Source of the DNA: Lepraria neglecta
Taxonomy: Eukaryota; Ascomycota; Lecanoromycetes; Lecanorales; Stereocaulaceae
NCBI GenBank assembly: GCA_033220425.1
Contig: CM065647.1
Coordinates: 1,612,001-1,676,000, forward strand
DNA: 64,000 nucleotides
Direction of reading: 5' to 3'
In this document: positions 56,480-64,000 of the stretch, piece by piece
How the letters are laid out: the number at the start of each line of letters is the position of its first letter
How positions within the stretch are numbered: position 1 is the stretch's first letter
Notes under the pieces: model-generated
What the model saw: the letters and a program-made list of their open reading frames with translations, nothing else
What the model was told of the DNA's origin: nothing
Database searches by the model: none
Program-made: the position numbers and the translations under genes

Positions 56480-58294
56480 ACGGAAGGGTCTGGGAAATAT
56501 TGTGTATTTGGTGGATTAGAGGGGCTGGGATTTTGACGTTTAATTCACTCTTTGGCGATCTTTTTGCCTTGACATCGTCCGATCGGGCTTTTAGTTAGCC
56601 TCCAAAATTGTTAGCATCAGCATATAACTCAATTATCAAGACCTGAAATCCAAAATCTTTGGTGCAAAGAACTTTGCCGTAGCAATGTACTCCTTATGCC
56701 AACGATAGATCTCCAATAGTTCAGAACCCTTAAACACCTCACCAAAGCCCAAGATACAACGCCCCAAAATGCCCCAGAACGTTTCAAATGCGACAACATA
56801 AAGGCATGCCCCTTGGAAGTCAACGCTGCCAAGCATTTTCGCATCGCGCCGAAAAATTCCGCCCACCCCCAAAGGTCACCACCGAACAATAATTTCTCGC
56901 GACAAATTTTGAAAACACTTCTCTTGAATCTACGGAGAGCGCAGAATAGCAGCCATTATCACACTAAAAGCCATAGCACTCAAGATCCTCCCTCATATTC
57001 TCTCGAACCCTCTCAGCTTTCACAGTGCTTTCTAAAAGCCCCGACTAAGGGATTAATGTTGTCATATTGCTCCATCTCCTATTTCGAATCGCTGATGTAC
57101 ATTCTCAGCTGCGCTCAAAAAGTTCACTTGAAGTGGGTTGGCGGGAGTGTCGTTGGGCCAGACGCTCCACTTGGCATGAGTTCCTCTACATGCAGTCCGG
57201 GAACTCATTCACAGGGGTACCTACTTCTGGCAAGTCGCTTCGAACCATTGCTGAACACCATTGATTTCGTTCCCTGGGCTACGGACGCGTTGACTCGCAG
57301 GCATGAAAGCCTAATGAAGACATGCTGTCCGATCAACCTCTGTACAAAAACCTTGCTAGCACATAGGTTTCGAGGGGGATCACAAACAACTTTAAGTATG
57401 TGGATACTATCGCTACTTATTAAATGTCCATGGTCAGGTGCTTTGACATTCTTTTATTGGCTTACATCAACAACGAAGCACATCAGGCCCGCATTCAGGG
57501 ACTTGAATTCCAATCAAAAACCCTGAAACCCAGGAATTCGTCATCACGGTGCTTAAGCAACCTCGCCTAGTAACCACGCATTCACCTTCCCCTGAGCCAT
57601 CGATATCCTATCACCCAAGACTGTCTCAATTCTGAACCTGTTACCATGCAAGCCACCTGGAATCCACGGCAGCTAGGTCTCAAAATCAGCTTTCTCTCAA
57701 GCCATACGCCACAAGAATTCACTTACCCAGTCGCGGTAGAATTAGCGAAGCCGTAGCTTGACGTCTTGGGATTGTCGGATGTAAAAGCCTTGCGATGACG
57801 ATGCGGCTATCTTTCCCCAACCCTCGTTGGCTTGTCTCCGATGATGAAAGCTGAGGATTCAGTCAACCCGGTGCCGTAGGCCATTGCACCAAGCCCGGCC
57901 GTCCTATGGAGACGAAGAGATCTGTTAGCCGAAAATTGGTCAAAGTGTTATCTCCGTCTCGCTCGATCTAGGGACTCAAACTTGCTCAAACATTCTCAAA
58001 AAAGGACGGGGAAAAATTGTCAAACTCTCAAGCTGCGCTACATCAAGAATGATGAGCGGGCGCTCCCTAAGTCTTTTTAAATCTTGTGTACGCTGGGAAC
58101 GAACATATACATTGATCAGATGGCCGCAACACCCTACTGATATTTTGGCGATTGTACCCATCAAAAGTATTGGATTGTTCAGGAACACGCGAGCTCAAAG
58201 CAGGGGGAAAATTCGGAGGGAAAGACGGAAGAGAAGTACACACGGGGCTCTTCATTGGAAGGAAGGAGTGTGTTACTGGCCTTTTGACATGGGA

Positions 58295-58380
58295 CCGATA
58301 GCTTGAAGCCTTTTCCTTTCGGATTGTGGTTCCATCTCTTGGTCCTGTCATGGTAGTAATGTAAGTAACTCGAGGGATCA
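58295..58380. repeat. Direct repeat, copy A (partner 58543-58628)
   Basis: 86 bp beginning CCGATAGCTTGAAG and ending AACTCGAGGGATCA, matching 58543-58628 at 72 of 86 positions by eye, without gaps, offset 248 bp. Most differences are transitions. Weaker similarity continues to the right for about 45 bp. Confidence 0.7.
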
Positions 58381-58542
58381 CGTCTAAGGCGATGGTAAGA
58401 ACCTTATGTTATGTACCTGGCACATGTGCTAATCCTCGGCAGTATCTGCTACCGCAGTGGTCGTTGCGAGGTACAGTGGGGGTAATGTCGATGAGGCTAT
58501 AACAGTGATGCGGATTGCATTGTCCAGAGGGAGAACATGATG

Positions 58543-58628
58543 CCGATAGCTTGAAGTCTCTTCCTTTGGGATTATGGTCTCATCTCTCAGGCCTGTCATG
58601 GCAGCAACGTCAGCAACTCGAGGGATCA
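58543..58628. repeat. Direct repeat, copy B (partner 58295-58380)
   Basis: Second copy of the 86-bp segment; both ends share the same 14-base words as copy A. The spacer between copies contains no matching sequence beyond the weak right-hand extension. Confidence 0.7.
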
Positions 58629-60507
58629 TATCAGGGACTATGATGACAGAAACTGACAATATATACCTATCACAGGTCTTCCGTGCCACATCTGCCCTCG
58701 TGGCAAGTGGTCATAACCTGCAGCCTGCCGAAAAGCTCTGAGTCCCGCTGATGGCATCGTGGAGAGGGGCTATACCACAGTCTGTTCGTGTCAACATGTA
58801 GAGAGGGATGGCGGCGGGCTTGTGGTGGCTGTAGAGAGATTGCTTTGGCGTCTGTACCATCGAGAACGAGTAGCATTGACTAGCGTTGACGAAGTGGCTT
58901 CGAAGCTCGTATGTATTGGTCCCTAAGGATAAAATATATAGTCAGTGCTGATGCTTGACATACACGGTGCTGTCCCAAGGGACTCACCATGGCTGCAGCA
59001 GTAACTGCTTTGCTGCTGGGCGGCTTTGGGAGGGGATCCTATGGCTAGCATAGTTTGCAAAGGTCGTTGATGATTGAGCACTGATGATGTGGATGCTTGA
59101 AGGGGGGTATCGCTGTACAGTGCTCAAGGTTGTGGCAGATTGTCTGCCTTGACTGCTGTATGCTTGAGTGCACCCGGACGCAGCTTCAAGGCTGGTATGC
59201 ATTGCTAATCTTGTATAGTGCTTAGGAAGCATTGATAAGGAATCGAATAGTGTACTCAATGAATGAGCAGGTAGAATGGTGGAAAAGGAAGCAGAGATGA
59301 GTAAAAAAGATGAAAGATGGAGAAAGTAAACAAGCGGAGATTCTCCTTAAGAGGAAACGTTGGGCAGCTAGTGGAGCTCCTTCCTCAAGTTTACAAAAAC
59401 AGAAGGCAAGTGCAACTCTTGGAAGCTGAGGAGGGAAGGAGCCACGTGCAATTCGTAAGCGAAGGCCAGACCATGCAAGTCTATGATTTGTTCTTTATTG
59501 ACTTTCAATGCAGATGTCTCTAGCATTGAAGTTAGTGGAATGGAAAGCTGGTTTCAACGTTGGCACCTAGGCCAGGAAGGAAAGGGTGTGCTCTTTCTGC
59601 TGTTGCAAATGGGCAACTTCATATCTTGACAATCGTGGCTTGAATGGAACAATACCATGATGAATGTTGGCAGAAGTGAAAAGTCTTTCTTTACAACCAT
59701 ACTTCGCAAGGATTTGTGCCTACAGGTCTACAGTCAGAGCAAGCCCCAGATTGAATATGAGAATGCTACGCCGTTTTTAAAACTGTCTACTGTTGTACGA
59801 GCTTGCTGCTTTTGCTACTGGCTCTTGAATATAGTCTCTGTTAGGCCGGAAAAGCAGACGTCGATTTGCAATTTCAGGACGGAAAGAATAGGTGCGCTCT
59901 TTCGAATGCTACATTCGAATTCAACGGCTGGCACTACGAGGCATAGCATTACCACGCACAATTTTTGAACTTCAATTTGACAGAATTGCCTAGTGCAGCT
60001 ACTTGTACCACTGTTGGAGGAAATCTGCATAAAGCGACAGTTTTAATCCATGCAAAGAGGTTTGGGTTTATCAGAAAATTGTGAGTGTACTTTGGCAAGG
60101 CCTATCATAGTGCATTTATGGCTTCCAGTTGTGGAACTGAACAATTCCTGGATGTTCACTTTCACCAAAAGCCTCCTTGCCTTTGCTCAACAAGGCATGG
60201 AATCTTGAGGTTTATTAATCATTACGCAGGATATGGGACCAGTGTCACTGCACTGCTACGTGGACTTGGATTGCTTGAAATTGTGCGGGCGAAGAACAAA
60301 CAATTTTATTGATTTTAGATCCGCTCTCCTTATTCTTAGAAGTTCTAGTCTCAGGTCGCAGATGTCACCTATGAGTACGCCCACTCTCGATGCAATGAAT
60401 GTTGAGAAGTGCAAAAGTCCTTCCTAGTCGACCATTGATTAACCTCTCGGTCCAAATTCCAAAACTTTTCGCCCTCCTCTTGACCCAAAACGCCAGAGTC
60501 TATCTCT

Positions 60508-61265
60508 CTATGAAATTTGCGGCTCATGAAAACGAAAGCCATCATTTACCGAACGGTGAGCCATCCCCTGTTTTGAAGAAGGTTTCCTCCATTTCCCCAA
60601 GTGGTACCAGCGCTTGGATCTTGCTGCGGTAACTGTAATGAGACCTCTTGTCGTTCTCGCAGACCGGATGAATGGGCCCATGGACATGATATCGGCACCT
60701 TCTCTGCCAAACTTGGTCGCTGCATCATCAGAATCTTTTACTCTCTCGTAGGGACGGCTAACCACGTCGAGCAGGAATTCGTTGTCGTAGGCTATCCCAG
60801 CTTGCTTCGCGGAAGCCAACACCTGCTCTGCATCTGCATCACAGATATTAAATTCCACAAGGAAAAGACGAAGCAATGACTCTGGATCAATCTTCTTCAA
60901 GACCCGCGCGATCTCCTCGTCTGGCAGAGATTCGTTGCTGAGATCAAACATCTCGTCCATGACCTGGTTCTGGAGCGCTGGTATACCCTTGCCTTCGGCA
61001 AATATTTAGAGATCCAGAAGTGGGCGCCAGCAGGATCCAACCCTCTCTATACACTCGCGGGGAGAGCTTGCTGGTGTATAACCATCCTGCGAAGCTTTGA
61101 AAGGTTCTGGCATTGTCACTGACTAGTGAAATGAATCGAACTCTCTCGAGTAAACCCTCCGGTCAAAGCTGTCCTAGAGGACGCCGAGTGGTGGCATAGG
61201 AGGACTTTGGATAGTCCAAATCTCTGCTTGGGGAAGTCGACGTCGATGATGATGGTTGCATCGTA
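60508..61265 (-). pseudogene. BTB/POZ-domain gene, decayed (copy 2)
   Basis: Reading the minus strand from about 61265, the first part (ATIIIDVDFPKQRFGLSKVLLCHHS, TALTGGFTRESSIHF) resembles the start of a BTB domain. A second frame continues with FISLVSDNARTFQSFAGWLYTSKLSP, matching the family's WLYTGKL segment. A third frame covers the BACK-like part: IFAEGKGIPALQNQVMDEMF, LKKIDPESLLRLFLVEF and the C-terminal tail to 60508. Two frame changes (about 61115 and 61000) separate these pieces. The layout parallels the BTB relic at 53.5 kb, but the two are not close copies. No start codon could be fixed. Confidence 0.55.
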
Positions 61266-62230
61266 AGTGAAACCGAAGACACGTCAGCTAGTAATCGTAA
61301 TAAATAACAGGTGATGGATTACTCGTTGACGTCAAGGTCGTCAGGTTTTTGCAGCTCGACTTTGACGAGTCGTTGTATCTTAGGAGGACTCTTTGGGAGT
61401 GGTTCGCCTTTGTACAGCATGCCTAGATACGTATCAGTTGGCAGAACAAGCGATCTTGGATGACAGATGTACTCATCGATAGTTTCGATTGTGGGAAATT
61501 CAGCCATGGTTTGAATGAGTCTCTCACCATCTTTCTCTCCATGAGGAGCTGGATTGGAACAAGGCAAAGGTGGTCAGTTGAATGGTCACTGGATTTCGGT
61601 TATCGAAGGAGTCGCTGACGCCGGATATGTGAATGAAGAGGAATCGGGACGAGTCTCATACGAGGATTCAGCGAGCGATGCTGCAGCTTGAAGGTATTCC
61701 AAAGCTCCCCAGTAAATGAATCTCTGATGTCCTAATAGACGAAGGTTCTGCCTCAGCAGTGAGGAATGAGAGAGCTAGTAAAGCTGGGATCAGATCTAAT
61801 AGAAATTGGTGAAGTCGGTGAACTCTGACGGAGTAAGGACTTGCTTTGGTAGTGAGAAACAGAAGTCCTAGCAAAGAAAAACCCAAGTCCGAGAAGATCT
61901 TGAAAATTGATAGGATCGTGAATGATGAGAGAAGGTCCATTCACCTCAGGGCATAGAAATTTGATACAAGCTTAGTGGATGGAAGGTCTCGAACGTTCAG
62001 CGGCAGTCAGTCACGAAGATTAAAAGGAGCCATAGGCTCTGTTTGGGAAGAGTTCTTATTTCACGGCCGTAGTCCATGAAGTTCATCAAACGTGGGTGCC
62101 GTACCCGCATTAGCTATGCATATCAACATCGTACCGCATTTTCATAATCAATCGCATCATGCAGGGGTATCTCCGCCATGCTCCGAAACACCATCGCTAT
62201 GTCATGTCATGCACGTAAGAGAAACCCGCC
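61266..62230. other. Spacer with one unassigned minus-strand frame
   Basis: A minus-strand frame at 61319-61567 (IETIDEYICHPRSLVLP, GMLYKGEPLPKSPPKIQRLVKVELQ) looks protein-like but matches no family I know. It could be an upstream exon of the BTB relic or a separate small gene. Weakly similar 41-bp segments occur at 61743 and 61836. Nothing else. Confidence 0.35.
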
Positions 62231-62740
62231 TCACTCATCCTCATCCCCCAACTCCTCATCGCCATGAACCTCACGCTTCGATAACCCCTCAGCAGCCTCC
62301 TTTTCCACGATCTTGTCCTCTTTTCTCTTCCTTCCACCTCGCTCCAAGCCGACTTTCCCCTCGTCAATATCCGCAATCTGCTTCCGTGCATCCTTTAACA
62401 CCTTGTCCTGGTTGAGTAGCTCCTTGTGGCGGCCGGTGAGAAGTTCGTCGCCGCGAATAGCGAATTTGAAGTCGTCCAGTTTGATCTTGGTGCGACCGGA
62501 GTATTCGGCGGATTTTGCGGCGGTGTGACAGGTCTCTATGAGGAAGTCGGTTGCGATTTCGTCGAGGACACGGACGGTTTCGTCGAGGGGATTCTTATCG
62601 TCTCCGAACGCGTAGAGCATTTCTCGGACTAGAGAGCTGTTAGCATCCTGTGGATGTAGGATAGGGTCTATGCACTCACGTTCGTGCTCGAAGTTCATTA
62701 GGCCCTTGTGGCGGGCCGCGCGCGCACGTGGCTCTGCCAT
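62231..62740 (-). CDS. TAF13: TFIID subunit TAF13
   Basis: Two exons (62740-62680 and 62628-62231; 51-bp intron, GTGAGT donor, GCTAAC branch, CTCTAG acceptor) give 152 residues. TAF13 pairs with TAF11 through a histone fold inside the TFIID general transcription factor. The histone fold covers about residues 20-105: LREMLYAFGDDKNPLDETVRVLDEIATDFLIETCHTAAKSAEYSGRTKIKLDDFKFAIR..LLTGRHKELL in family order. The N-terminus MAEPRARAARHKG is basic. The C-terminal 45 residues are charged and disordered (GGRKRKEDKIVEKEA, DEELGDEDE). Length is normal for fungi. A nearer acceptor at CTAACAG breaks the frame, so the one four codons on is used. Confidence 0.92.
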   Translation of the reverse strand: MAEPRARAARHKGLMNFEHERECIDPILHPQDANSSLVREMLYAFGDDKNPLDETVRVLDEIATDFLIETCHTAAKSAEYSGRTKIKLDDFKFAIRGDELLTGRHKELLNQDKVLKDARKQIADIDEGKVGLERGGRKRKEDKIVEKEAAEGLSKREVHGDEELGDEDE

Positions 62741-63234
62741 TTTGAGAGTATTGATCTTGCTGTTGGTTGAGTAGAAGGGTTGGAGACCGCTGATATGTCT
62801 GTTTTGAGCGGGAAAATGGATGGATGAGGCGTGAAATGAGGGCTGGAAACCTGTGATAAGTATGTATGTAGGGTGGGATTCGATGAATGTAGCTCGGCGA
62901 AGGGTTAAACCCCGTGAGCAGGTATGTATGTATGGGTTATCCCAATCATTATGGCTTGTGATGAGGTTGCAGCCCATGCAGTGATGGGTGTGCAAGAGGT
63001 AAAGGTCCTAGTGATCGGGTAAAATGCGTTGGTGGATGAGGCAATTTTGTAACTGATTTGAGGGTTGCTAATGCGCTAAATGTACTTGTGCTCGGATTCG
63101 AAATGTGCTAATGGCTTGTAGAATTGGTTATACTCCCCTTAGAAGTGGGTGAGATATGGTTTCGCGGTGTTCTGCATTGTCCAAGTTAGATCCTCTGGCG
63201 TCTACCGGCTGAACTTCGGTGAAACTCTTACTGG
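62741..63234. other. Spacer upstream of TAF13
   Basis: Presumed TAF13 promoter and the 3' side of the small candidate gene to the right. No other feature. Confidence 0.45.
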
Positions 63235-63494
63235 CTACAACTGGCAAAGCTCGGCGTCTGCTGCGTCTGCGTCAGGCTTGTAAAAGCAATAGATGAGACT
63301 GCAGGCACCTGTAATTCTCTGTATCAGACAACAACTTCGACTTCGACGAGGATCAACCAAACTGAGTACTTACAGAAAGCGAGGGTAGTCATGGTGAGTT
63401 TCTTGATTTCGCGACCGATTTCTGCAAAGCTGAATGCCACTGTGTCATAGTCAGCACTCTTCAATTTCCAGTCGCTGTTGCTGGTGCTCTTACT
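63235..63494 (-). CDS. Candidate 46-residue microprotein with split start codon
   Basis: Proposed exons 63494 (the single A of the start codon), 63439-63374 and 63308-63235. Donors are GTAAGA and GTAAGT, acceptors ACACAG and TTACAG, introns 54 and 65 bp. Joining A|TG gives MAFSFAEIGREIKKLTMTT, then a hydrophobic, Cys-rich stretch (LAFCACSLIYCFYK) and an acidic end (PDADAADAELCQL). The coding length is 141 nt, 47 codons with stop. The middle looks like one membrane helix preceded by a basic segment, as in small mitochondrial or ER membrane proteins. Not recognised as a known family; chance is possible at this size. Expression and conservation are untested. Confidence 0.35.
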
Positions 63495-64000
63495 TGTGAT
63501 ATGCACGTCGACGTATGCTCATGCGACTTTTCCAAAAATCATGGACCGAAATCGTGAAGGGTAAGTAAACGAGCGAGGGACGCTAAGCCCTACTAGGCAG
63601 GGAGCTTACAATCTCGCCAGCATCTTTGGCATATTCTGGAAATGCGCGAGAGTTGGGGAACGACTGAGTCCGTATGTCAGTATATGTTGTGTTGTTATGG
63701 CTGTGAGTACTTTGGGACCTTCTCTAGCAATGTATTCTCTTCGATTATGGCTAATAGAAGTCTATCTAGGCGAGTCTGATGGCAAGCTCGTGAGGGAAAC
63801 GGAGTTGCGTTGCTGGCTTCTTATGCTAGACATGAGCTCAGCAAAAGCCACTTAGCTGGGGTTCTTTAGATCGTTTGGCGCTTTTATGATACCCTGTTCA
63901 TACACATTCTACGTTCCTGCAAGGGTTTAATACTGTTATTCGTCTGTTCCTTCAAGCCCACGCATTTTTGCCTCTAGCCACTTGCCACGAGACATCAAAG
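63495..64000. other. Right window end, no supported gene
   Basis: 5' flank or leader of the small candidate gene and unassigned sequence to the window edge. Confidence 0.4.

Larger units (their letters stand above)
56480..60507. other. Long gene-poor region with one duplicated segment
   Basis: No intact gene seen in 4 kb. On the minus strand at about 57550-57930, coding-like fragments (TGLTESSAFIIGDKPTRVGE and RFRIETVLGDRISMAQGKVN) suggest a further decayed gene that I cannot assign. Minus-strand frames at 56636-56889 are also unassigned. A diverged direct duplication lies at 58295-58628. The rest (58.7-60.5 kb) shows no structure. Confidence 0.4.

Noticed and set aside
56813-57526. 237-codon plus-strand open frame
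   Set aside because: Composition and absence of any motif suggest chance; the minus strand here also has weak frames, so neither is supported.
61743-61876. Two weakly similar 41-bp segments (61743 and 61836)
   Set aside because: About two thirds identity by eye over 41 bp is too weak to call a repeat.

Overview
The window looks like nuclear DNA of a filamentous ascomycete (Pezizomycotina). Introns are short (about 45-150 bp) with GT..AG ends and CTAAC/CTGAC-type branch sites. The conserved proteins are of fungal type, including a NUP133 with a fungal N-terminus, a JmjC protein with a CXXC_R1-type zinc finger, a Pth11/SAT4-like membrane protein and a KP4-like relic. I cannot place it below that level. 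No tRNA, rRNA, CRISPR or intact transposon was recognised.

Layout. 1-4 kb: three decayed genes (fungal transcription factor, berberine-bridge-type FAD oxidase exon, short-chain dehydrogenase), perhaps a dead metabolic cluster. 4.5-20.6 kb: mostly intact housekeeping genes: AFG1-type mitochondrial ATPase, UTP25, a small secreted cysteine-rich protein, eIF3f, COQ2, a JmjC/zinc-finger chromatin protein and a DUF1279 mitochondrial protein. 21-24 kb: a decayed F-box gene and a KP4-like toxin relic. 24.7-30.3 kb: STF2-like gene and NUP133. 31.3-35 kb: an unassigned broken gene and an NmrA-like gene whose second exon is one base short. 35.5-52.4 kb: casein kinase I, Pth11/SAT4-like protein, a decayed secreted protein, a short-chain dehydrogenase, mitochondrial FMT1, a voltage-gated proton channel, PTC2-type phosphatase, PCT1, RPS23 and a fungal conserved unknown. 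52.4-61.3 kb: gene-poor, with two decayed BTB genes, a decayed secreted protein and a diverged duplication. 62.2-63.5 kb: TAF13 and a candidate 46-residue microprotein.

The pattern is intact core genes (ribosome biogenesis, translation, nuclear pore, ubiquinone and phosphatidylcholine synthesis, mitochondrial initiation) interleaved with accessory genes that are mostly dead. Several stops in the dead genes would fit C-to-T change, and one duplicated pair differs mainly by transitions. That fits repeat-induced point mutation or its aftermath, but no dinucleotide statistics were computed. Splicing oddities stand out: two inferred GC-AG introns (NUP133, PCT1) and two genes whose start codon appears to be assembled across an intron (A|TG).

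Exon joins were worked out by hand. For most intact genes the spliced lengths came out as whole codon numbers, which supports the models.
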